The notes under the pieces: model-generated
The model's input: only the letters and a program-made list of their open reading frames with translations
The model's database searches: none
Told to the model about the DNA's origin: nothing
Position numbers and translations under genes: made by a program
Assembly (NCBI GenBank): GCA_959599635.1
Contig: CAUGJN010000052.1
Coordinates: 1-11,115 of the forward strand
DNA from: an uncultured Collinsella sp.
Lineage (GTDB): Bacteria; Actinomycetota; Coriobacteriia; Coriobacteriales; Coriobacteriaceae
DNA length: 11,115 bases
Reading direction: 5' to 3'
In this document: positions 1 to 5,615 of the stretch, in pieces
Position numbering within the stretch: position 1 is the first letter of the stretch
Layout of the letters: the number at the start of each line of letters is the position of its first letter

Positions 1-945
1 TTTGAATTTGGCGTAAAAATACGACATGTTGGAAATGCCCACCTTTTGGGCCACGCGCGTAATCGAGAGCCCGGTGTTGTTGAGCAGATAAGCGGCTTCG
101 CTGAGCTGCTGGTCGAGCTTGATCTGCGAAAACGTGCGCCCTGTTTTCTCCTTGATGAGGTTGCTGAGGTAGGCGGGACTGTATCCTGCGATGGCCGCGG
201 CGCTCTCGAGCGTGCAGGTCTTGTACTCCTGCTCCACGTGTTTGAGCACCCGTACGATGCGGTCGTCGTCGGTTGATTTTTGGTCAAACGATTCCCGCCT
301 GCGGTAGAGCCCTTGGATAATGGTTAAAAACAGGGCGCTTGCGAGATCGGTCATCAGCTCGTTAGAGTAGAGATCCTTAAAGTGGTACTCAACATAGAGT
401 AGTTCGATGATTCCTCGGGCCTGGCGGGCATAGTCCTCCGGCAGCACCAAATAGCGCGTTGCCTGGCGGTTCTTGGATACAAAATCAAAGAGGAGATTGG
501 TGAGCGAGCTTGCGCCCGGCAGGCGGCTCAGAAAGACCGAGTCGAAGAACTCCTTGCGAAAGACCATCGAAATGACGATATCGTTTTCCCCCTTGATGTT
601 GGGCGAGCTGCGCACGACCCCGGTGTTGCAGATGAGGATATCGCCGGTCTTAAGGCTGAGAGCGCGCCCGTTGATAACAAACTCGCAGGTTCCGTCATAG
701 ATAAAGGTGAGTTCCATATCGTGATTGATATGGGCGGGGACGTCGGTGAACCTCGTCTCCCTGATCAGGCCGATGGGGCTTTCCTGTAGGGTGCTCTCCC
801 AATCAAAGAGGTAGACCTGGCGCTCGTTGATCTCGACCTGCGGGATGTTTCGGTATCGGGGACTTAGCTGCCCCGGGTGTTCCAGATGCCAGTCCTCCGA
901 TGGGGAGTGGGCATAGAGGAGGTGCTTAAGCCTGTGGTCTTTCAT
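1..945 (-). CDS. AraC-family transcriptional regulator with N-terminal cupin domain (3' end cut off)
   Basis: Reverse-strand reading gives 315 uninterrupted codons from an ATG at 943-945, preceded by GGAGG (952-956), to the window edge. Residues about 66-110 look like the cupin-type sensor of AraC regulators (HINHDMELTFIYDG, then a GD turn in SLKTGDILICN). Residues about 226-315 are the AraC DNA-binding domain: the first helix-turn-helix is around 246-265 (LESAAAIAGYSPAYLSNLIK) and the second begins around 295 (ITRVAQKVGISNMSYFYAKF). Family members usually end some 20-25 residues after this point, so only the last helix is missing. The gene diverges from the beta-glucosidase/PTS operon across 162 bp, the classic position for a local sugar-responsive activator. 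Control of that operon and the sugar ligand are inferences from position; the family call is firm. Confidence 0.93.
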   Translation of the reverse strand, partial: MKDHRLKHLLYAHSPSEDWHLEHPGQLSPRYRNIPQVEINERQVYLFDWESTLQESPIGLIRETRFTDVPAHINHDMELTFIYDGTCEFVINGRALSLKTGDILICNTGVVRSSPNIKGENDIVISMVFRKEFFDSVFLSRLPGASSLTNLLFDFVSKNRQATRYLVLPEDYARQARGIIELLYVEYHFKDLYSNELMTDLASALFLTIIQGLYRRRESFDQKSTDDDRIVRVLKHVEQEYKTCTLESAAAIAGYSPAYLSNLIKEKTGRTFSQIKLDQQLSEAAYLLNNTGLSITRVAQKVGISNMSYFYAKFK

Positions 946-1107
946 GCGATGCCTCCAAGGGGTTTGGTTGAACGGTATCCTTTGCCTTCCTAATGGCAGA
1001 CTATCAAAAAATCTGACATAGATTAGCCTTTTCTATGCTATTTTTCTTGCTCAAAATCCTTCGTATATTGATGGCGTCGAAAGGGACGTCACATAGAGGG
1101 AGGAACT
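946..1107. promoter_or_regulatory. Divergent control region between the regulator and the beta-glucoside operon
   Basis: AT-rich 162-bp spacer between two divergent genes. For the plus strand, CTGACA (1013-1018) could be a -35 with TATGCT (1034-1039) as -10 at a short 15-bp spacing; TATATT (1064-1069) is a second possible -10 with no good -35. For the minus strand TTGATA (1007-1002) resembles a -35 but no clear -10 follows. CATAG (1017-1021) and CTATG (1033-1037) form a small inverted repeat that could be a regulator half-site pair. GGGAGG (1098-1103) is the ribosome binding site of the downstream gene. That the region is regulatory follows from gene arrangement; the individual hexamers are guesses. 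Confidence 0.5.
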
Positions 1108-2586
1108 ATGGGCAAGATCAAGACCGGCTTCGATTCCGATTTCCTGTGGGGCGGGGCGATTTCGTGCTCGCAGGCAGACGGAGCCTGGAATGAGGGCGGC
1201 AAAGGCAAGTCGACTCAAGATTGCCGCTGGCTCGACGGCACGTGGACGCGCGACCAGATCGAGGAGAAGCACCACAACAACCCCTTTAGCCATGATGAGC
1301 TGGTGGCCGCACTTGCAGACGATGGCACCGAGTTCTATCCGTTCCGCCGAGGAAACGATTTCTACCACCACTATAAAGAGGATATCGCGCTGTTTGGCGA
1401 GATGGGCCTCAAGCTCTTCCGCACCTCGGTGTGCTGGAGCCGCATCTTTCCCAACGGCGACGACGCCGAACCCAACCGCGAGGGCATCGAGTGGTACCGC
1501 AGCATGCTGGGGGAGTGCAAGCGCCACGGCATCAAGACGTTCGTCACCATGCTGCACTACGATATCCCCGTCAACCTGGTGGTTAAGTACGGCGGCTGGA
1601 AGAGCCGCAAGACGATCGACTTCTTTGTTCGCTATGTCGAGACCATCGTGAGGGAGTTTGGTGACCTCGTTGACTTCTGGCTCCCCTTTAACGAGTTTAA
1701 TGCTGCACGCTTCTCCCCGTGGGACGGCGTCTGTCTGGTAAAGGATGAGGAAGGAGAGGACTTTGACCAGGCGATTTTCCAGTGCCTGCATCACGAGTTC
1801 ATCGCCAACGCGCTTGCCGTCAAGACGGTGCACGAGCTCTCTCCCGGCACTCCTGTCGGCGGTATGATCGCCCGCTTCTGTACCTACCCAGCCACCTGCC
1901 GTCCCGAGGACAACCTGCAGGCGATCCATGATGACCAGTATTCCAACTGGTTCTACACCGATATCATGGCGCGCGGTAAATACCCCGCATACATGGACCG
2001 CTACTTTGACAAGCTGGGGATTGAAATCCAGATGGAACCGGGTGATCTGGATATCATCGCGGCCAATACGGTCGATTTCTTGTCCTTCTCGTACTACTTC
2101 TCCCAGGTTTCCACCTGTGACCAGGGTTGGGAGAAGACTGCGGGCAACCTGGTGATGGCCAACAAGAATCCCTATCTCGAGACGAGCGAATGGGGCTGGC
2201 AGCTCGATCCCCTGGGCCTGCGTATCACGCTCAATCAGATGTACGATCGCTATGGCCTGCCGCTGTATATCGCCGAGAACGGCCTGGGTACGAGTGACAC
2301 GCTCGAGGCGGACGGGACGGTCCACGACGAGTACCGCATTGATTACATCCGGCAGCATGTTGCGGCTCTCAAGGAGGCCGTCATCGACGGCGTGGACGTG
2401 CGTGGTTATATGATCTGGGGCTTTTTGGACCTTGTTGCCTGCGGTCCGCTCACGATGGATAAACGCTACGGACTTATTTACGTTGACCTCGATAACTGCG
2501 GTAAGGGAACGGCCAAGCGTTACAAGAAGGATTCGTTCTACTGGTATCAGAAGTGCATCGAGTCCAATGGCAAGAATCTGGAATAG
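1108..2586 (+). CDS. GH1 family 6-phospho-beta-glucosidase (divergent member)
   Basis: A 492-residue glycoside hydrolase family 1 protein, full length for the family, starting at ATG 1108 with GGGAGG five bases upstream. It should cleave phosphorylated beta-glucosides in the cytoplasm to glucose 6-phosphate and an aglycone or sugar. Visible family marks: the N-terminal FLWGGAISCSQADGAWNEGG (12-31), the HYDIP segment (150-154) followed by YGGW, the acid/base glutamate E196 in PFNEFN (usual form TFNEIN), and the nucleophile E390 in YIAENG. The C-terminus matches phospho-specific members in DKRYGLIYVD (451-460) and KKDSFYWYQKCIESNG. K452 and Y454 fit the known phosphate-binding Lys and Tyr, but the serine normally found seven or eight residues before that Lys is replaced (LVACGPLTM). 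The PTS gene follows 12 nt later, which supports a phosphorylated substrate. Family assignment is firm; substrate is inferred. Confidence 0.93.
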   Translation: MGKIKTGFDSDFLWGGAISCSQADGAWNEGGKGKSTQDCRWLDGTWTRDQIEEKHHNNPFSHDELVAALADDGTEFYPFRRGNDFYHHYKEDIALFGEMGLKLFRTSVCWSRIFPNGDDAEPNREGIEWYRSMLGECKRHGIKTFVTMLHYDIPVNLVVKYGGWKSRKTIDFFVRYVETIVREFGDLVDFWLPFNEFNAARFSPWDGVCLVKDEEGEDFDQAIFQCLHHEFIANALAVKTVHELSPGTPVGGMIARFCTYPATCRPEDNLQAIHDDQYSNWFYTDIMARGKYPAYMDRYFDKLGIEIQMEPGDLDIIAANTVDFLSFSYYFSQVSTCDQGWEKTAGNLVMANKNPYLETSEWGWQLDPLGLRITLNQMYDRYGLPLYIAENGLGTSDTLEADGTVHDEYRIDYIRQHVAALKEAVIDGVDVRGYMIWGFLDLVACGPLTMDKRYGLIYVDLDNCGKGTAKRYKKDSFYWYQKCIESNGKNLE

Positions 2587-2598
2587 GGAGTGATACTG

Positions 2599-3981
2599 AT
2601 GACCGATAAAAAGGAACTGGCCGCGACTGTGTTGGAGAAGGTCGGCGGGGCCGAGAACGTTTTGGTTGCAACGCACTGTATCACGCGCCTGCGTTTCAAC
2701 CTCAAGGATGACAGTAAAGCGGATCTCGATGCACTTAAGAAACTCGACGGTGCGCTGGGCGCCCAGATAAAGGACGGTCAGTGGCAGGTCATTATCGGCG
2801 CCGGCGTCGAGGCGGTGTACAACGAGCTCGAGCCGCTGCTCGGCGACAAGATGGCGGGCGAGGTCGCGGCCGATCCCGGGCAGTCTGATTCCGCGGGTGG
2901 GCGCTCGGCACGCATCTTTGACATCATTACCGGTATCTTTTCCGCGATCATTCCGGCGTTGGTGGCCGGCGGTATCGTCAAGGGCATTCTAGCTGCGGTT
3001 GCGGCCTTTGGAATCGATACAGGTGCGGGCGATTTTGCGATCTTTAACATGATCTCCGATATCCCGTTCTACTTCCTGCCGTTTTTGCTGGCGATGTCGA
3101 CGGCGGACAAATTCCATGTTAACCGCTCTCTCGCCCTGTGCGTTGCCGGCTCGTTGATGTATCCCACGCTCGTTAACGCTGTGGGCACGGGTGAGACCCC
3201 GCTCACGCTCTTCGGCATGGCCGTTCCCGTATTTAGCTATGCGGACTCGGTGTTCCCGGTGATCTTTGGCGTGATCGGCCTGGCCTATGTGTACCGCGCA
3301 ATTGATCGGTTTATCCCCGACCTGTTCAAGCTCGTTGTGGTACCAGCGCTTTCGCTGGCCATCGTTATCCCCGTCAATCTTTTTGTGCTGGCACCCATCG
3401 GTGCTTGGTGCGGCATCGGTCTTGCAAACGGTATTGTCTGGTTGTTCTCGACTCTGGGGCCTGTCGCCGGTTTCCTGCTCGGCTTCTTTATGCCACTGAT
3501 CGTTCTCTTTGGCATGCATCAGTCCACGAGCCCGATCCAGATTTCGAACATCGCAACGCTTGGCTACGACTATCTGTTGCCCGTCTCGTTCTGCCATAAC
3601 CTTGCCGAGAGCGGCGCGGCCTTTGGAGCGGCTTTGCGCATGAAGGATGAGAAGCTTAAGTCCGCAGCAATGACCTGCGCGTTCTCGGCCTTTATGGGCA
3701 TCTCCGAGCCGGCGCTCTTTACCGTTCAGGTGCCCAACAAGACCCCGCTCGCCGCTGCCATGATCGCGGACGGAATCGGCGGCGCGCTTACGGTTATTCT
3801 GGGTGCCAAGTGCTTTGGTTTTGTAATGCCCGGTATTACCTCGCTGCCCGTCTATGCTGATCCTAGCGGCAATCCGATGAACCTCATCATGATTGTGGCA
3901 TGCATCGCGGTCACATGGGTTATCGCTGCTGTGCTCTCCTTTGGCCTCTGGGGTCGTTTTGGAACCCAGCAGGAGGGATAG
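2599..3981 (+). CDS. PTS beta-glucoside-type EIIBC permease, lacking an IIA domain
   Basis: A 460-residue PTS transporter of the glucose/beta-glucoside superfamily that imports and phosphorylates its sugar. Residues 1-82 are the IIB domain with the phosphorylated cysteine C27 in ATHCITRLRF; a short linker (83-103) leads to a polytopic IIC domain (about 105-455). The IIC part keeps GISEPAL (367-373), close to the usual GITEPA substrate loop, and a GMHQ motif (305-308) where beta-glucoside permeases normally have G-x-HW. There is no C-terminal IIA domain, so a IIA protein from elsewhere must supply phosphate. An in-frame GTG at 2590 lies inside the likely ribosome binding site GGGAG (2586-2590); ATG 2599, eight bases after it, is the better start. 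It sits 12 nt behind the glycosidase in one operon. The exact sugar (aryl-beta-glucoside, cellobiose or similar) cannot be read from the sequence. Confidence 0.93.
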   Translation: MTDKKELAATVLEKVGGAENVLVATHCITRLRFNLKDDSKADLDALKKLDGALGAQIKDGQWQVIIGAGVEAVYNELEPLLGDKMAGEVAADPGQSDSAGGRSARIFDIITGIFSAIIPALVAGGIVKGILAAVAAFGIDTGAGDFAIFNMISDIPFYFLPFLLAMSTADKFHVNRSLALCVAGSLMYPTLVNAVGTGETPLTLFGMAVPVFSYADSVFPVIFGVIGLAYVYRAIDRFIPDLFKLVVVPALSLAIVIPVNLFVLAPIGAWCGIGLANGIVWLFSTLGPVAGFLLGFFMPLIVLFGMHQSTSPIQISNIATLGYDYLLPVSFCHNLAESGAAFGAALRMKDEKLKSAAMTCAFSAFMGISEPALFTVQVPNKTPLAAAMIADGIGGALTVILGAKCFGFVMPGITSLPVYADPSGNPMNLIMIVACIAVTWVIAAVLSFGLWGRFGTQQEG

Positions 3982-4038
3982 CCGCTTGACCGCTTTGCTT
4001 ATGCATTGACGTGAGGAGCGGTTGATAACGCCTTTATC

Positions 4039-4080
4039 CAGTAGTCCCCGACGGCAATGAACTGCCGCCGGGGACTACTG
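4039..4080 (+). terminator. Long near-perfect hairpin after the PTS gene, possible terminator
   Basis: Two 18-base arms (4039-4056 and 4063-4080) pair with one A-C mismatch around the 6-nt loop ATGAAC. The hairpin lies 58 bp after the PTS stop, where an operon terminator is expected, but no T-run follows on either strand. It could be a factor-dependent end, an mRNA-stabilising 3' stem or a dispersed palindromic repeat. The inverted repeat itself is certain; the terminator role is not. Confidence 0.55.
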
Positions 4081-4119
4081 CGTGCCGAGCCGTGTCCTAA
4101 TTTGCTCAGCCTATCAACT

Positions 4120-4142
4120 GGGAAAAGTACGCTTTTCGCCCC
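4120..4142. repeat. Small inverted repeat in the gene-free region
   Basis: GAAAAG (4122-4127) and CTTTTC (4132-4137) pair around TACG, with flanking GG/CC pairs possible if one G is bulged. Nothing assigns it a function. It is one of four hairpins packed between 4039 and 4288, a stretch in which I see no credible protein gene. Confidence 0.35.
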
Positions 4143-4175
4143 ATCCTAAAAAGCTCCAATCTCATAACGCCTTGC

Positions 4176-4210
4176 AGGTGGATTTTTGGGACATGCCCGA
4201 AAATCCACCT
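4176..4210 (+). repeat. 35-nt hairpin element, copy A
   Basis: Perfect 11-bp arms AGGTGGATTTT (4176-4186) and AAAATCCACCT (4200-4210) enclose a 13-nt loop containing GGGACATGCCC. Five T residues (4210-4214) overlap the end, so on the plus strand it also resembles an intrinsic terminator. A 34-base stretch beginning at 4175 recurs in inverted orientation at 4255-4288 with about 30 matches. The core TTTTTGGGAC at element positions 8-17 is shared with copies B and C. Confidence 0.8.
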
Positions 4211-4252
4211 TTTTGCTTTACGGGCGTTCCGATCCGTCGCTCGAAGACTCAA

Positions 4253-4287
4253 AAGTAGATTCACGGGCATGTCCCAAAAATCTACCT
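4253..4287 (-). repeat. 35-nt hairpin element, copy B (inverted relative to copy A)
   Basis: On the minus strand this element reads like copy A with the same TTTTTGGGAC core and the same ATGCCCG following it. Its stem differs from copy A by a compensating change: the G-C pair at element positions 5 and 31 in A is an A-T pair here, and one outer pair becomes a G-T wobble. It is followed on the minus strand by a short T-run, so A and B point toward each other. Together they could also fold into one large stem of about 34 bp. Confidence 0.78.
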
Positions 4288-4305
4288 GTAAGGGTAGGGC
4301 GAATG

Positions 4306-4314
4306 TGGTATTCT
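4306..4314 (+). promoter_or_regulatory. Extended -10 promoter for the antitoxin-like gene
   Basis: TGG followed by TATTCT (4309-4314) matches an extended -10 element (TGn plus a TATAAT-like hexamer). The -35 position (about 4286-4291) is poor, as is common for extended -10 promoters. It would start transcription near 4320, about 145 nt before the ATG at 4466. The operator-like repeats at 4307-4350 overlap and follow it, which suits an autorepressed antitoxin promoter. Confidence 0.45.
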
Positions 4315-4351
4315 ATCTGCGGGGTAATACTTAGGAATACCAAGTAATACC
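4307..4351 (+). promoter_or_regulatory. Operator-like array: three 10-bp-phased repeats plus an inverted half-site
   Basis: GTAATAC (4324-4330), GGAATAC (4334-4340) and GTAATAC (4344-4350) recur at exactly 10-bp steps, so they lie on the same face of the helix. GGTATTC (4307-4313) is the reverse complement of GAATACC (4335-4341) and overlaps the -10 hexamer. Cooperative ribbon-helix-helix dimers of RelB/DinJ type bind this sort of short phased repeat. The obvious candidate ligand is the protein encoded at 4466; that link is inference. Confidence 0.55.
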
Positions 4352-4465
4352 AACGCCGCAGAAACAAACTCCGGATGCGGGCCAATCGGGTTGCCTTCAC
4401 AGCCCGTCGCCCAGCCGCGTGGCCCGCATCTATCCGCACCACCGTCGTTTCAAAAAGGAAGCGCC

Positions 4466-4669
4466 ATGGCAGAACACATGACCCCGGTTGTCGCGAAGGT
4501 CTTGCCCGAGGAGAAGGCAGCCTTCGCGGCGGCAACCCAGCTCGTGGGCACCACGCCGTCCAACGCCATCCGAATGTTTATCGCTGCGTTCAATCGCTGC
4601 GGCACCTTCCCGTTCGACATCTCGCCCAACGGGGCTTTTGGCACTGCGCCCGATTCTCATCAACAATGA
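4466..4669 (+). CDS. RelB/DinJ-like ribbon-helix-helix protein, antitoxin without visible toxin
   Basis: A 67-residue protein starting at ATG 4466, with AAGGAA (4455-4460) as ribosome binding site. A short N-terminal strand (TPVVAKVLPEEK), a first helix (about 14-28) and TTPSNAIRMFIAAFNRCGTFPFDIS (split here as TTPSNAIRMFIAAF at 29-42 and NRCGTFPFDIS after it) match the RelB/DinJ pattern, where LGLTPSTAI-MF and a closing PF-hydrophobic-I segment are typical. Family members are usually around 80-95 residues; this one has only a short Gly/Pro tail where the toxin-wrapping segment would be. No RelE/YafQ-like toxin follows: the next gene, 34 nt on, is an intramembrane protease. It could be a solitary autoregulated repressor, a decayed antitoxin, or half of an unusual pair. 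Family call is moderately firm; function is open. Confidence 0.75.
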   Translation: MAEHMTPVVAKVLPEEKAAFAAATQLVGTTPSNAIRMFIAAFNRCGTFPFDISPNGAFGTAPDSHQQ

Positions 4670-4703
4670 CTGTCCCAAACTGCCGGGTTTTGAGGAGGTT
4701 GGC

Positions 4704-5615
4704 ATGCTCAATGCGATGGCGTGGGCGCTTGCCTGTTTTGGCGTTGTCGCTGCCGATATAGCCCTGAGCGTGGTTCTGTTTTCAGTTCTCGATGCCGTGT
4801 CGGTGCTGACGGGTTTCCCGATCGACAACCTCGATATTCAATGGTTCCAGGCTGCCGCTCAGACGGCGTCATTTTTGATGGCGCTGCTGTGGTGGCGTTA
4901 TCTGTGGCCCCGCTCCTTCATGGCACGCCGGCAAGGCGAGCGCCCGCTCGGTGGGGGAGCAAGCGCGGCATGGAAGCGCATTGCCTGCGTTGTCGTGATC
5001 GGCCTATCCATGCAGGTGGTCATTAGCTACCTATGCGACGGCGTGCTGTCGCTGCTGCCCGAGGTTGCGGCGGACTATAGCGAGCTCGTCGAGGAAACAG
5101 GCTTGGGCGATACCAACCTTCTTGCCGTCCTGACCACGGTGCTCGGCGCTCCGTTTTGCGAGGAGTTGCTGGTGCGCGGCATTGTTTTTGAGTTTTCGCT
5201 ACGAGCGTTTAATCCGCAGTGCCGTCCACTTTGGAAGCGCCGGCGTCGTGCGAGCGCGCAGGACGGCGCCATGGTACCCTGGGCGGCCCCGAGCGCGCGG
5301 GGTATCGCCGCGGCAATCGTGCTGCAGGCGGCAATCTTCGGTTTTATGCACATGAACTGGGTGCAGGGCTGCTATGCGGGTGCCGCGGGCATCATTTTTG
5401 GTTGGGTGCTCGTGACCACCGGAAAGCTCCGCTACACGATCCTGCTGCACTTTGCCTTTAATGCCGGGTCGTATTTCATGACGTTGCTCTGGTTTGTGAA
5501 CACACCGTTCGACGTGATAATCACGGTCGCTATCGCCGGCGTCATCCTCGTTGAGGCAATGCGCTCGCTGCGCCACGCGTGTGGGATGGACGCAGCGAGC
5601 GCACCGCTGCCCTAG
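4704..5615 (+). CDS. CPBP-family intramembrane metalloprotease
   Basis: A 303-residue multi-pass membrane protein. ATG 4704 is preferred because GAGGAGG (4692-4698) lies five bases upstream; the open frame continues upstream but overlaps the antitoxin gene out of frame. The three CPBP (CAAX protease/bacteriocin-processing, Abi) motifs are present: EELLVRG with E153, E154 and R158; FGFMH with F212 and H216; and HFAFN with H249 and N253. All catalytic residues are therefore intact. Hydrophobic segments are visible near 5-35, 47-68, 92-118, 138-155, 200-215, 225-240 and 268-285. Between motifs 1 and 2 lies a basic insert (about 171-198, with KRRRRAS) that makes the spacing longer than I would expect. 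Relatives process prenylated proteins or peptides or give bacteriocin self-immunity; the substrate here is unknown. It is probably cotranscribed with the antitoxin-like gene. Confidence 0.9.
   Translation: MLNAMAWALACFGVVAADIALSVVLFSVLDAVSVLTGFPIDNLDIQWFQAAAQTASFLMALLWWRYLWPRSFMARRQGERPLGGGASAAWKRIACVVVIGLSMQVVISYLCDGVLSLLPEVAADYSELVEETGLGDTNLLAVLTTVLGAPFCEELLVRGIVFEFSLRAFNPQCRPLWKRRRRASAQDGAMVPWAAPSARGIAAAIVLQAAIFGFMHMNWVQGCYAGAAGIIFGWVLVTTGKLRYTILLHFAFNAGSYFMTLLWFVNTPFDVIITVAIAGVILVEAMRSLRHACGMDAASAPLP

Noticed and set aside
1047..1069. TTGCTC and TATATT as a sigma-70 promoter for the glycosidase operon
   Set aside because: The spacing is only 11 bp, far from the usual 16-18.
1051..2676. 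541-codon open frame on the minus strand opposite the glycosidase gene
   Set aside because: It is an antisense shadow of a clear GH1 gene in GC-rich DNA, with no family resemblance and no good ribosome binding site.
4488..4703. Upstream extension of the CPBP protease frame by 72 codons
   Set aside because: It overlaps the antitoxin-like gene out of frame, is Arg/Ser/Pro-rich like a shadow frame, and lacks a ribosome binding site, whereas ATG 4704 has GAGGAGG.
4466..4703. Frameshifted toxin or longer antitoxin between the small protein and the protease
   Set aside because: I translated the other frames in the 34-nt gap and the end of the gene and saw no toxin-like or antitoxin C-terminal motif.
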